IMG/VR virus record: IMGVR_UViG_3300009149_000016
Location: 43,137 to 107,136 of that record
Length of the DNA stretch: 64,000 nt
DNA from: a virus
Direction: 5' to 3' (one strand)
In this document: positions 39,701 through 49,062 of the stretch, in pieces
How the letters are laid out: every line of letters starts with the position of its first letter
Position numbering within the stretch: position 1 is the stretch's first letter
Program-made: the position numbers and the translations under genes
The notes under the pieces: generated by a model
The model's input: the letters and a program-made list of their open reading frames with translations, nothing else
Databases searched by the model: none
What the model was told of the DNA's origin: nothing

Positions 39701-42700
39701 ATCCCAACCAGTGCCCAAGTCGTAGATGTTCTCACCTGGCTCACGGTCACCGAATGTGATGGGTCCGTTGCCGCCGCCTGACGAGAAGGTGGGGAAAGCT
39801 CCACCCTGCCACCGACGGCTGACCGTCTGGACCTTGTCCGGCCGGTCTTGCGTGACGTTGTTCAATTCAACGTCATGAGAGTCCGTCAAGCGCGACGCGC
39901 CCATGATGAGCCGACCTTCAGGATCGACCCGGATGCCCATGTTCTTGATGCCCGAGTCCAGATGCCAGTTGCCCACCCGAGTCTCGATGGAAACGAGAGT
40001 CCAAGGCATCCGGTCACCATCGAGCAACGACCAAGCGCCACCAAGCATGAGTGCCACGTGCTCGGAGACCGGGATGATGTCGATGTACTGCGGTCCGGTG
40101 ATGGGGTCGACCACATACAGCAAACTGTTTGAGAACGGTTCCACCGTGGGCAGCAAGTAGTTACCGTCAGAAGCGGACCCGCTGTTTCCGAAGTAGAAAG
40201 TCGGGTCGACCACATACTGTTGGCCGGCGACATCTCGGAAAGTGCCAATCGGTGAAGTGATCGTGCGACGCGTCGGGCTTACGATAGCCCAATCGCTTCC
40301 GGTCCAAGCCACATCCGGGATGAGCGACACTGCACGTGCCATCGACCAAGGATGCAACAGGTGCCGTGCTGAGATCTCCAGATTGTAGCCACGCAAGTCC
40401 GACTTCCCAAAGGGAATGAAGTTGCCACCTGAAAGCGCCCAGTTCATCCACATGGCATTCGGTCGTGGAACGAGCGGGTCGCTTGCGCCAGCGCTCATAG
40501 AGGCAAGCTCGATGGGCCGGTCGACTTGCTGCATGTAGTCCGTCGTGGCAGCGTAGGTCGTCGGCGCCGCACGTCGGGGGTACATGGGGTCCGCTGCAAG
40601 ATTTGTAGAAAGGATGACGTAGCAAACACCAAGATGCTCACGTTGTGCCGTCTGATCGAGACAAGCGGCGCCCGCCACATCGATGAAAACGGCGTTGTGA
40701 CCGTCATCAAAGTTGCTGATCAGGTCCCGAGCCAGGAACCCCGTGGTGTTGAACGCCTGGAAAGCGATGATCCACTGGTTTTCCCCACGACTGATTCGAA
40801 CGAAGTCCGGCTCACGGGGGTTGGGGTTGAAAATAGCGGTATTCGCGTTTTCGTAAGCGCCCGCCACCGGCAACGGTGTGCCGCCGCCAAACTCGTAGTA
40901 AACCTGGATGCGGCTTTGAGGAACGATTGCCCAGTGAACGTTGGTCGCTGCGGCGTACGTGATCTCGTGCGGGGTGTTCTGAGGCTTGATGGCAGCAACG
41001 AGAGGGGCCAAGGCCCAAACGACGCCATCGGTGCCACCATTACCGTTTCCACCACCTGTGACGTTCAAGTGCAAGAACTTCGAACCCCCCGTAACGCCTT
41101 CGTTTGCGAAGTCGACCCCGCTGGCGTCGGAAAGCTCACGAGTCCCACCACCAACATCGGTGATCGTGCCCAAGGTGCCGGTCAGGAGTGCGTGGTCACG
41201 CTCGGACCACACAAAGACTGCGTAACCATCCTCGTTGATGCCGATGTCCGTCGAGGACACGACGTACTTATTTGCGAGAGCATGGGTCAGGATGCCAACC
41301 GGAGCGCCACCAACCATCCGGAACGCTTCCAGACGGCTAAAGGTTGGGCTTGTCCACCACCAGAGCACCCGCAAGTCCGCATCGGCGGGATCTGTCTCGT
41401 TGTACGCCAGGGAAGGATGGTCCCGGTAGCTCGACGAAATAGCACCCAATGTGTAGTTGACGTTGATCGTCGGATCTGTGGCCGGATCGAAAAGCTCGAA
41501 AGCCTTGAGTTGGATGCCCGAGCTTCCGGCTCCGTCCTCAACCCAGATGACAGCGTACTCGTTCGTGAACTTGTTGTACGCGATGCGAGGGTAGTGACCG
41601 CTCGTGTGATTCCCAGCACCAAACGATGAACTGGTGAACAAAGGGGTCGCCGAGTTCTTGAGATCCACCCCGGCACCAGAGTAGAGCATCGAGCCGTCCG
41701 TTGACATCTCGTTGAACCAGATTGCCTGTCCGGTTGCATCCGCCTGGACGATGCCCCACACGCGCCGGGTCGGATTCCAAACGATCCCAATCCCTTCCAT
41801 GGCGGTACCATCGGCGAAAGCCATCGTCGAGGGAGCCGGGGGTTCACCAGGACCGTCCGCTGACAGGTCGTAGACGCCCCAATCCGTGTTCGGTCCAAAC
41901 CGTAGGACTGTCTCACCCGAGATGTTGTGGAGCGTCGTGGACTGCCCTTCACCCTCGATGACCACGCCTGGAGGCACGAACAGCGTGTCCTGCGTGTAGA
42001 AGTGGCCCTTGCGAAGATGCAGCTTGCCGAAGCCATCCTCAGCAGTCTTGACGAGTTGCTCTTTGAGCGACGTGTCGGACTTCCGGATCCCCCGGACATT
42101 GGATGTGAACGACTGCACGGGGTTTTGGTCCGCACCGGGGCTCTTAGGCGGGTTGGCTCCGTCGCCAACGGACAAGGCATGCTTGTCCCCAACGCCGACT
42201 TCCCAATCACGAGCCGAGTCAATACCCGAGTCGAGGTTGAGCATCCGCCAATAGCCCTCGGTCGGGCGGTAGACGAAGTAGCGACGACGTTCAGTTCCCG
42301 AGGAAACCTGCGTTCCGAATTCGGTTGCCTTGGGGGATTCCTCTGCTTGAGGGAGCGACTTGACGTAGAAGTCGAGCAACGAAAGGGACGAATCCGCTCC
42401 GATGTGCCAAGCGTTCGTGGTCACGTCGAAGTACATGCGGGCGGGGCCCTTGGGCTCCGTCTCGGTCCCACGAACCTCGTAGAGACTGCGAGCGCCCCCC
42501 TCAGTGAGGGACTGATCAACCGCCCAGTAGACGGCATACAGGTTGAGCCGCCCCGTCAGGGGGTTGGTTCCGCTCGAAGCGCCAGCCGGCTTGATGTCGT
42601 CGCCCGTGGCAGGAGCCACCGAGAAGCGAACGAGCCCCGCCTGGAAGTCCATGGTCATGCGCTGCTCATCGGGAGCAATGCTGCCATCGATGACCGGGTT

Positions 42701-43594
42701 GAGTTGGGCGATTGGTGCCGCTAGGTTGGGCCCAGAACCGTCTCCAACGTCAGGATACAGAATCACTCGATAGCCAAGCTTGTCGAGGCTCTGGAAGGGT
42801 CCTGGGGAGGGGAAGACCCCATCTGAACGGTCAACCGACGAGTCAGCCCCAAAGTGGGGAGGAACAACGTTCTGGATCCGGACGGCGTTGATCTGATCGA
42901 TCGTCGGGCCTGGATCGTTGTGCAGGGGCGTTCCCGGCTGCACCATCATGAACGTCTGCTCTTGACCGAGCGGACCGCTTCCCGGAACTGCGAGAAGCTG
43001 CGCCACATTGGGGCGAACGATGACGTATGGGTACTCGGCTGTCGGGTCGACGTCGAATTGCGTCGTGACCGCACCGTTCGGGTTGAAGACCTGACTGCAA
43101 CCAAGTTGGTCCGGAAGCACTGCGGAGACGCGCCCCACAGCGTATTGGTTCGCCGTGGTACCCGCCACGATGGGGTACTTGACGAGCACGAGATCGCCCG
43201 CAAGGACGAACAACGTGAAGTTGAGCCCCGGGGTCGGGTCCCGCCAGCGATTTGCTAGGTTGGCGTAACCAATGTTTCCGTCGTACAGGTAATCCGGCCC
43301 GAACCACGAAACCGTCTCGGAGGGAACGCCCGCCACATGGGTGGTCGTACTCAGACCATTGCCAGGATTCGCCGGGGGCGTGATGGTGTAGATGTCATCG
43401 AGAGGAAGAGACGGGCCCGTGAAGTACGGTTCCGCATTGACATCGCCCTTTCCCACGACTCCGTAAGGGGGGGCACCATCGTCTCCGACCGTGAGCGCCT
43501 TCCCGTTCGTCCAAAAATCGGCACGACGGAGTTGCTCCAATTCGAGAGATTCGAGGTTAGAGTACGTCGAAGTGGGGGTGTAGCTCGCCGCCAT
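36755..43594 (-). CDS. Giant appendage protein (2279 aa) with beta-helix and propeller-like repeats
   Basis: A stretch near residue 545 (TLFVPPGVVIEGEGQSTTL) has the pectate-lyase-like start of a right-handed beta-helix. Many WDG-type repeats follow: NKFTNEYAVIWVED, WTGSDWAIVSPT, WDGQRFAAFWTES, WDGKQFVIVAKLE, WNGRHYLVVGDLD and WSGDQTWFVSQ. These resemble beta-propeller blades. No signal peptide. The size and build suit a host-recognition or polysaccharide-contacting tail protein. GAGGT precedes the ATG. I see no catalytic residues that would prove depolymerase activity. Confidence 0.7.
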   Translation of the reverse strand: MAASYTPTSTYSNLESLELEQLRRADFWTNGKALTVGDDGAPPYGVVGKGDVNAEPYFTGPSLPLDDIYTITPPANPGNGLSTTTHVAGVPSETVSWFGPDYLYDGNIGYANLANRWRDPTPGLNFTLFVLAGDLVLVKYPIVAGTTANQYAVGRVSAVLPDQLGCSQVFNPNGAVTTQFDVDPTAEYPYVIVRPNVAQLLAVPGSGPLGQEQTFMMVQPGTPLHNDPGPTIDQINAVRIQNVVPPHFGADSSVDRSDGVFPSPGPFQSLDKLGYRVILYPDVGDGSGPNLAAPIAQLNPVIDGSIAPDEQRMTMDFQAGLVRFSVAPATGDDIKPAGASSGTNPLTGRLNLYAVYWAVDQSLTEGGARSLYEVRGTETEPKGPARMYFDVTTNAWHIGADSSLSLLDFYVKSLPQAEESPKATEFGTQVSSGTERRRYFVYRPTEGYWRMLNLDSGIDSARDWEVGVGDKHALSVGDGANPPKSPGADQNPVQSFTSNVRGIRKSDTSLKEQLVKTAEDGFGKLHLRKGHFYTQDTLFVPPGVVIEGEGQSTTLHNISGETVLRFGPNTDWGVYDLSADGPGEPPAPSTMAFADGTAMEGIGIVWNPTRRVWGIVQADATGQAIWFNEMSTDGSMLYSGAGVDLKNSATPLFTSSSFGAGNHTSGHYPRIAYNKFTNEYAVIWVEDGAGSSGIQLKAFELFDPATDPTINVNYTLGAISSSYRDHPSLAYNETDPADADLRVLWWWTSPTFSRLEAFRMVGGAPVGILTHALANKYVVSSTDIGINEDGYAVFVWSERDHALLTGTLGTITDVGGGTRELSDASGVDFANEGVTGGSKFLHLNVTGGGNGNGGTDGVVWALAPLVAAIKPQNTPHEITYAAATNVHWAIVPQSRIQVYYEFGGGTPLPVAGAYENANTAIFNPNPREPDFVRISRGENQWIIAFQAFNTTGFLARDLISNFDDGHNAVFIDVAGAACLDQTAQREHLGVCYVILSTNLAADPMYPRRAAPTTYAATTDYMQQVDRPIELASMSAGASDPLVPRPNAMWMNWALSGGNFIPFGKSDLRGYNLEISARHLLHPWSMARAVSLIPDVAWTGSDWAIVSPTRRTITSPIGTFRDVAGQQYVVDPTFYFGNSGSASDGNYLLPTVEPFSNSLLYVVDPITGPQYIDIIPVSEHVALMLGGAWSLLDGDRMPWTLVSIETRVGNWHLDSGIKNMGIRVDPEGRLIMGASRLTDSHDVELNNVTQDRPDKVQTVSRRWQGGAFPTFSSGGGNGPITFGDREPGENIYDLGTGWDWSYPTTRIAGHLGFRGVCPGAPKGYNERAPFEVPQVAMAWGENFYALVDRNISGSPAHGGTVNETVVYRQSFGPYRSGAESLNIHGLERRTPGHFTLPKHLTVKSKHNVFTRHGFPATPTAGFDTDGYRNCFVYPSMVATPIEDPTFTTDLTWTNMRSLPGSGSSNQNIHLRMMATYTDAKGGNPLEVWGPEPKYDVGTGHFSTYVQDGWTGTDTAPLFVYDPAKSYQEPSSPKVIWDGQRFAAFWTESQRNEDPTFTKGAHTNGGNICMAFFPGDDAVGNIDSKLTTARDSFEVPEIADVVRVSCGNIPRDVFGITAYPHHFDYNQIYVCDAAFSGKSYAVVWVAGMNSLNTDTLRSGSALGIAVFDGAGSSSNYLLATTNTQGQYSNPKILWDGKQFVIVAKLESQPLSPPDPRIYTWVVPELGIGNPTQVRRLAAESSRIAGSFSVLGNVGVDASSITQPDYISFTGIETDRCQPGDILVLTKSKAGAIDSFDHVGWHVVKDYDMPNQRIYLDIYDLSSIAGNDVFGSIISGGLASNRQQLQFGDPFISDITSLPPSGTNYDPTPLDERWLDGDTVNAARVLGFVYNDVDDEYALLYITADRITYLATFKREGFNLNRREAIRQNPVSLALAKNASLGWNGRHYLVVGDLDGSESPWYALYTAQLAFVEAEQIADHFNNSLVANPQKTVIGRVAGTVPGALYGDYAWSGDQTWFVSQRGRMQARLKKSQIKWNDKMGRWIVSASYLWALEGYSNLARGYSFQNWGWNLYTWYNAGGGPSYDWPVTSWVGNTLFGMFITPLFQPGTRIVFRNQATGKVGGVMTILRVGGVVPDPAGEADYYGNITVDVNFADADLTMRNLVQGATPGWFFISTREDVICWTLGYDDAAVKLQDADSCYLDDVEISGKVVDIEETYPVMARPTWRNAGQSVGSPLNITNENGIQHVLNYSRSLLSPDKKVETLRLTNVRSRTATKYGHRR

Positions 43595-43616
43595 TACGTC
43601 GTTACCTCAATCGGGG

Positions 43617-45791
43617 TCATGCCACCGACCATTCAATGTCTGCGATTTCCAGGGTTTGGCCGATGCCGTTCTTGATCAAGATGACTCGAATGAACAGCAA
43701 GAACTCCCCGGATCCGTTGTCTTGTGTGTACTGCGTCGTGTCGAACGTGTACGTGAAGTCGAACCCGCTGCCCGTCACTGCCGTGCGGCAGCCGTAGAAG
43801 TCGAGGGTTCCCACGCCAGGATCGCCCTTGGGACGTCCAACGTCGAGCCAGCCCGTCTTACCAGGCACCTTCACCTGAACGATACAACCACCAGCATGAC
43901 CGGTCTGTTCGTTGCCGTCGAAAGGTGCCGTCGTTTCCAGATTCGTGAAAGTAACGCCCTGAACCCGGAGCTTGCCGGTGTTGCGGGGGATTCCTGTGTC
44001 GAAAGCCCGGACATACCGACGAAGAACGGCTCCCGAGTCCGAGGCCAAAACCGCAGCGTAGTTCGGCTGCCCGAGCGGCTTGTAACCGGACGTGTAGTTC
44101 TGATTCGGGTAGACAAGATCGTGGCCCACGACCTGAAGGTCAGGCCCGTCCGTCAGGAACACGGCAGCCGAGTTGAAGTCGTCAGGGTCACCGCTGGGAT
44201 CGAGAGGCTTCGTCGGGTCATTTCCATTGTAGTTGGAAAGGAAGCGGTACTTCTCATCCGTGAACGGTTCGGAGACTGCATCTGAGGATGTCGTCGGACC
44301 GCTCTGCGGGTAGCTGTTGAACATGTACTTGGTCAGGTCCAAGTACATTGACGTTGTGAACGGGGTCGAAAGCTGCATCCGAAGAACACCGCCGCCACCT
44401 TTGGGGGTCTCTGCGTTCGGAGCACCGATCGCCAACGTCGTGTTGAGGTACTGAGCGACATCGGTCAGACCCGGGGGCACGCTCACGTCATAGTTCGTGC
44501 CGGGGGGGAGCGACGCATCCTGCAAGCCGAAGTACGGGATCGGGACATCCGCCCCACCAAAGTCCCGGAAAAGCACTTCCATGGGAGCGAACACCGACTC
44601 AAAGCCCACCGGAAGGTCAGGGGGACTGGCAAGCGTTCCGGTCACATAGGAATCGTCGAACAGGTTGGTCGCCTGCACGTCCACGTTCCATGTGAGAGGG
44701 GTCGCGCCGTTGTCGTAATGAGCGACACCCGAGAGCAGGAAGGTCGTCGGGACGCCATTCTCCACGCTCGTGAACACGCTGCCAACAGGGCCAAGCGACC
44801 AATTGGCGTCCTGGTAAACCCAGTGCCGGTTGACGTTTTCGACGTCTCCATTGTCGAAGTCTGGGCTCGTATCGAGCGTCGCCGAGAAGCAGTTGGCGTC
44901 GACGAAGTTGGCCGGGATCAGAGCGGCTCCCTGAATATCCGCCAGCGCTGTAACGTAAGTCTCACGCCAGTGGACCATGACCCACGAACCAGCATCGGCC
45001 GGTCCCACGGTGATGGGATCGAACGTGTAGGTCGCCAACTGGTAGGTCGGGAAGTTCAAGGGGAACACTGAGTACGGAGCGCCTGGGAATCCCGAGTAGT
45101 CAGCGAGGTACGGAAGACGCCACGTGAGTGAGATGATGTCTTCCGGGGTGCTGAGGGACGCCACGTAGTCGAGTTGCTGTCCAAGCTGAAGTGCCTGGTC
45201 GTAAGCCGCCGATGCGATTCCGGGGGGAGCCGGGTTGGCGCCTAGCCAGAGAGCACCAACGAGCGTCGAGGCCCCATCGAGGTAGCTGCCCGTCGTCGAA
45301 TAGTAGAGCGCCACAACGCCCCGGTCGGCCGGGTAGATCATCCCTGTCGCTTGGTAGTCGATGGTCGTGGACGGCACCAGGTAGTGACTGAACTGAACGT
45401 TTGGTCCAGTGTTGGTCCAACCGCCTGTGTTCTTGACGTTGAGGTTTCCCCAATTGGGAATCCCGCTGTTGGGCACGCCGGTATCAAAACCGAGCTTGTC
45501 GGGCTTCGGGGGAATGAGCGCCATCAAAGTGTAGAGTGCATCGAGGACGGATTCCCCCTCGTAAGGCCCCCCAACTGACGTGAGCATGGGCACGATCGGG
45601 TTGGGGTAGTAGGGGTTGACTCCGATGGCCGATGCCATGTGGGCGTCAACCGGGTCGTTGATGTGCGCCGCCAAAGCAGCACCGCCGCCACCACCAGGGG
45701 AGAACGTGAAGGACGAAGCGGTCGCAACCCCGGCTGGGAGCTTCCCCGGACCCGGGTTGACAACCAACGCTGGTCTTTTCGTTGAAGGCAT
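43617..45791 (-). CDS. Putative virion appendage protein (724 aa)
   Basis: The ATG overlaps the TAA of the 856-residue gene (TAATG). The N-terminus is low-complexity (FTFSPGGGGGAALAAHINDPVDAHMASAIG), and the rest is beta-rich with many Pro, Gly and Tyr. The last 120 residues (VQVKVPGKTGWLDVGRPKGD, then FLLFIRVILIKN) form a jelly-roll-like end. No enzyme motif. Between two fibre genes, so an appendage component. Confidence 0.6.
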   Translation of the reverse strand: MPSTKRPALVVNPGPGKLPAGVATASSFTFSPGGGGGAALAAHINDPVDAHMASAIGVNPYYPNPIVPMLTSVGGPYEGESVLDALYTLMALIPPKPDKLGFDTGVPNSGIPNWGNLNVKNTGGWTNTGPNVQFSHYLVPSTTIDYQATGMIYPADRGVVALYYSTTGSYLDGASTLVGALWLGANPAPPGIASAAYDQALQLGQQLDYVASLSTPEDIISLTWRLPYLADYSGFPGAPYSVFPLNFPTYQLATYTFDPITVGPADAGSWVMVHWRETYVTALADIQGAALIPANFVDANCFSATLDTSPDFDNGDVENVNRHWVYQDANWSLGPVGSVFTSVENGVPTTFLLSGVAHYDNGATPLTWNVDVQATNLFDDSYVTGTLASPPDLPVGFESVFAPMEVLFRDFGGADVPIPYFGLQDASLPPGTNYDVSVPPGLTDVAQYLNTTLAIGAPNAETPKGGGGVLRMQLSTPFTTSMYLDLTKYMFNSYPQSGPTTSSDAVSEPFTDEKYRFLSNYNGNDPTKPLDPSGDPDDFNSAAVFLTDGPDLQVVGHDLVYPNQNYTSGYKPLGQPNYAAVLASDSGAVLRRYVRAFDTGIPRNTGKLRVQGVTFTNLETTAPFDGNEQTGHAGGCIVQVKVPGKTGWLDVGRPKGDPGVGTLDFYGCRTAVTGSGFDFTYTFDTTQYTQDNGSGEFLLFIRVILIKNGIGQTLEIADIEWSVA

Positions 45792-48361
45792 TATCCGCTC
45801 CTGCCGATCAGGTTGCCCTTGAGCCGGTACACACTCGCCGACGAGGTGCTAATGTTCAAGTCCGTGTCGAAGTAGATGCCGTTGTTGGCATCGAAGCTGG
45901 CCCACCGACCGAGCACAACCAAGACAAGCTCACCATCCTTTGCAAAGCCGCCGCTCTGTTTGACTTCCGCAATGAACGGAACCATGACCTTGTGACGCTT
46001 CGCGTCACTCAAGCCCTGACCGTAAGCGTTCGGAAGGTAGCCACCCACCGGCACGCTCTTGAAGTAGGTTCGAGCTTCTGCGTCAACGTCGGTACCAACA
46101 CGGTCGAAAACAACCGTTTGGGGTTCCGGGACGTAGCCGATGTACATCGGGAGCTTGAGCCAGCCCGTGTCGGCATTGAAGTCCGTCACCGAAGTCTTTG
46201 CCCGAGCGTCAAGGTCGTGAGACCCATTGAAGATTCCGCCAAGCCCAGGGTAGACGCCAGGGGACTGAACGTAGCCGAAGGGGAATGGGTACGCTTCGTC
46301 GATCGAGCCACTTCCCACGGTGAGCGTGTGGACGAACTCTGAGGTGAGCCGGGGGATCACCGTCATCTGGGTTCCGAGGTTGACGTTCCGCACGGTCTGG
46401 GGCATCCGAGACTCGGAATAGAGCGTCATCTGGGGTGTCCCAAACAAGCTGTTCTGCGGGATCGGCCGGATCGCCAGGTAGTCGACCGTGATTGTGTCGC
46501 CTGGGTTGATGCTCGCCGGGGGAACCGTCACGATGCGCCCCGTGGGATCGAGTGTGAACGGCGTCAAGATGGCGTTCACCAGCACTTGGATGATGGACGA
46601 GGCGCGCTCGATGAGCCAGATTTCTGTCTGACCTGGAACTGTGTCAGCCCCGAAGACAAGCTGCACCGGAAGCGTTTCGTACTGAAGGTTCACTTCCCGG
46701 TGGGGCCAATCCATCACGAAGTTCGTGAAGGTCGAGAAAAACGTTGGCAGTGCGGGAGACAACGTCGCCGGGTTGTTGAAGTACAGACTGTTGGTCACGC
46801 CATAGTCGAGCGTGGGGGTCTTCGCCAAGCCAGCGCCAGGGGGGTAGCACACGAGAAGATCAATGAAGATGTCTTCGTTCGTGATGCCAGGGGGAATCAC
46901 TCCCACCGTGCCGTTGAGGGTCACGACGGGTTGCGTACCAAGGTTCTCGATCTTGGCAATGTCAGCGTCGGCGCAAACGGCACCGCCGCCCCCGCCAACG
47001 TACCGGGCCCTTAGGGCGTCAACGATGAATGTGGTGCCAGGTACACGGTTTGCCCAGTTCGAAGTCCCCCAAGGGTAGATCTCGAACGCCGTTGGGTTGA
47101 TCGCGAAGGTGTCGCCGACCACCCACTGAACAGCGGGACCAAAGACCTGGACCGTGACGACTTCGTAGGTGGGCCGATCAGAGAAGCGTCGGCGAACCCA
47201 GTCGAACTGACCACGGAATTCCGCTCCGGGCGTGTCACCGGTTGTGATGCCATCGCCAGGGAGGGTACCAATTTCATCGGCGGTCAGGACCGTGTGGCCC
47301 CAATAGCCGTTGCCATGCACCGTGGAGTCCCACTCCGAGCACAAGGCGTTGTCGAGCAAGAGGTTCATGCTCTTGTCGAGAAGTTCTTGCATCGGCCAAT
47401 CGCCGCTCGCCGCCATGCCGGGACGCAAGTCGACAACGTCGTTTGACTCAACGATGTCGTTGAAGAAACCATCGGGTCGGTCCGAGGGGCCGGGTCGAGG
47501 GACGCCGCCGTTGTGGTTCGTGTTGCGGTCGAAGGCCGTTCGGTTGCGACGGAACACCGCCCACATAGGCACGGCGTACATGTAGCCATCGACCGTGTCC
47601 AAGGCGTTCGCCGGCAGTCCATCGCCAGCCCGCCACAAACCCGGGTCATCCGGGGCTTGGGAGACGTAGTTGAACGTTGTGACGACGCCATCGGGGGCGG
47701 CAGCGCTCGCCGGTACCGTGTGGGCAAAGACCGTGGGGTCGTCAATGCCGTCTGGGTAGGCGAACATGTCCACACCCGGGATCACTCGCAAGCGATACTG
47801 GATCTGGACCCGCTTGGTTGTCTCGGCGCCCACGTTGGTATCGAACAAGTCATCGGGGAAGTTGAGGATTGCATCCTGTGCTGGATCAATCTTCACGTTG
47901 CCCCGCCACCAAATGCGCCCACCACCGGACTTGCCGTCGATGTCGGGGGCCGGGCTCAAAAGCTTTCGCCAAACTTCCAACACGACCAGGTCAACCCGGT
48001 GGGAGCCAGCGCCGATGGGGCCCGCTCCCAAGTCCAGGTAGTTGAAGCCAGCGCCAAGGGGGTCAACGCTATTCGAGATGTCGATGAGCCATCCGTTGAC
48101 ACGAGCCCCCATCCCATAGAACTGCCCAATGTTGGGACCAGTTCCAGAAACGAAGAACTGCGCATGCTCTGAAGAGTCGAGGTAGTCGGAACCGAAAACG
48201 CCCGAACTCAGATTGGGATGCTTGCTAAGCCCTGAGATCCCCTGGAAGAGGTTCAGTTCTTTGTCGACCACCGGTTTGGCAGCCTGAAAGACAACCGTCT
48301 CCCAGTTGCGACCTGAAGGGTCCAACCATCCACTGACTCCGGGTCCAAAATCCTTCGCCAT
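45791..48361 (-). CDS. Fibre/appendage protein (856 aa), paralogue of the 1444-aa protein
   Basis: The N-terminal region shares PVVDKELNLFQ, VDLVVLEVWRK, AETTKRVQIQYRLRVI, DDPGLWRAGDG and VDGYMYAVPMWAVFRRN with the 1444-residue protein, in the same order and spacing, so the two share a common attachment domain with different distal parts. The distal half has beta repeats and Pro-rich linkers. Follows a gene at 48372 by 10 bases, with AGAGGG as ribosome site. Confidence 0.7.
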   Translation of the reverse strand: MAKDFGPGVSGWLDPSGRNWETVVFQAAKPVVDKELNLFQGISGLSKHPNLSSGVFGSDYLDSSEHAQFFVSGTGPNIGQFYGMGARVNGWLIDISNSVDPLGAGFNYLDLGAGPIGAGSHRVDLVVLEVWRKLLSPAPDIDGKSGGGRIWWRGNVKIDPAQDAILNFPDDLFDTNVGAETTKRVQIQYRLRVIPGVDMFAYPDGIDDPTVFAHTVPASAAAPDGVVTTFNYVSQAPDDPGLWRAGDGLPANALDTVDGYMYAVPMWAVFRRNRTAFDRNTNHNGGVPRPGPSDRPDGFFNDIVESNDVVDLRPGMAASGDWPMQELLDKSMNLLLDNALCSEWDSTVHGNGYWGHTVLTADEIGTLPGDGITTGDTPGAEFRGQFDWVRRRFSDRPTYEVVTVQVFGPAVQWVVGDTFAINPTAFEIYPWGTSNWANRVPGTTFIVDALRARYVGGGGGAVCADADIAKIENLGTQPVVTLNGTVGVIPPGITNEDIFIDLLVCYPPGAGLAKTPTLDYGVTNSLYFNNPATLSPALPTFFSTFTNFVMDWPHREVNLQYETLPVQLVFGADTVPGQTEIWLIERASSIIQVLVNAILTPFTLDPTGRIVTVPPASINPGDTITVDYLAIRPIPQNSLFGTPQMTLYSESRMPQTVRNVNLGTQMTVIPRLTSEFVHTLTVGSGSIDEAYPFPFGYVQSPGVYPGLGGIFNGSHDLDARAKTSVTDFNADTGWLKLPMYIGYVPEPQTVVFDRVGTDVDAEARTYFKSVPVGGYLPNAYGQGLSDAKRHKVMVPFIAEVKQSGGFAKDGELVLVVLGRWASFDANNGIYFDTDLNISTSSASVYRLKGNLIGRSG

Positions 48362-48371
48362 GATTAGCCCT

Positions 48372-49010
48372 CTAGGTAGTCAGTCTCCAAACGATGGTCC
48401 ACGTAGAAGTCGCTGGCTTGTTCACCACAGGAAACGTGAGATAGTTGATCTCTGTCTCGAATGCGGTGAGATCCACCGTGGGATCGTAAGGGCCGTTGGG
48501 AGGTGAAACGGGGTTGCGGACCGACAGGTTGGTCGAGATGTTGCCACCGAGGATGCCCATCTCAACGATGGGGCCCACCGCTTCGGCCTCCGAATAGGTG
48601 CATGTGTAATCGACGACGTTGGTCGGGTAGGCCACGGGGATGCCGCCGCTGTCGATGAATTCGGTGTTCGTGAACGTTTTTCGAGTCAGTTCCGAGTACA
48701 GGGCACGCTGCGTGTTGGTTGCAGCGGGCGGATTCATCGGATCCCAACCCGAGTCGCCGGTTCCCACAGCCAGGACGAACGCTCCGAATGGAGGCTCTTG
48801 GTTGTCCTTCAGGAGCCGAGCGATGAGGATCGAGGCGTCAAGGACCACGAGGTTCCCGATGCGCCGCTCATTATGACGTCGACCTGTCCTGGTATCCGTC
48901 ATGTACCAGAAGATCTCGCCCTTGGGCTTCGGGACCCTGTCTTGAAAGCGGAATTCGAAAAATGATGTCACTTCCGACTTCGCTTTTCGTAAAACGTCGT
49001 TGAGCCTCAT
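48372..49010 (-). CDS. Putative virion protein (212 aa)
   Basis: A GAGG site precedes the ATG. The first 50 residues are basic (LRKAKSEVTSFFEFRF, DTRTGRRHNERRIGN), the middle has a helical LVVLDASILIARLL, and the last third is beta-rich (TEINYLTFPVVNKPATSTW). Might link a baseplate or tail surface to the fibres. I do not recognise the family. Confidence 0.55.
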   Translation of the reverse strand: MRLNDVLRKAKSEVTSFFEFRFQDRVPKPKGEIFWYMTDTRTGRRHNERRIGNLVVLDASILIARLLKDNQEPPFGAFVLAVGTGDSGWDPMNPPAATNTQRALYSELTRKTFTNTEFIDSGGIPVAYPTNVVDYTCTYSEAEAVGPIVEMGILGGNISTNLSVRNPVSPPNGPYDPTVDLTAFETEINYLTFPVVNKPATSTWTIVWRLTT

Positions 49011-49062
49011 TTACATCCTCGTGGGTAGCTTCTGCACAATGGGGTTGGGATAAGTAGAACCC

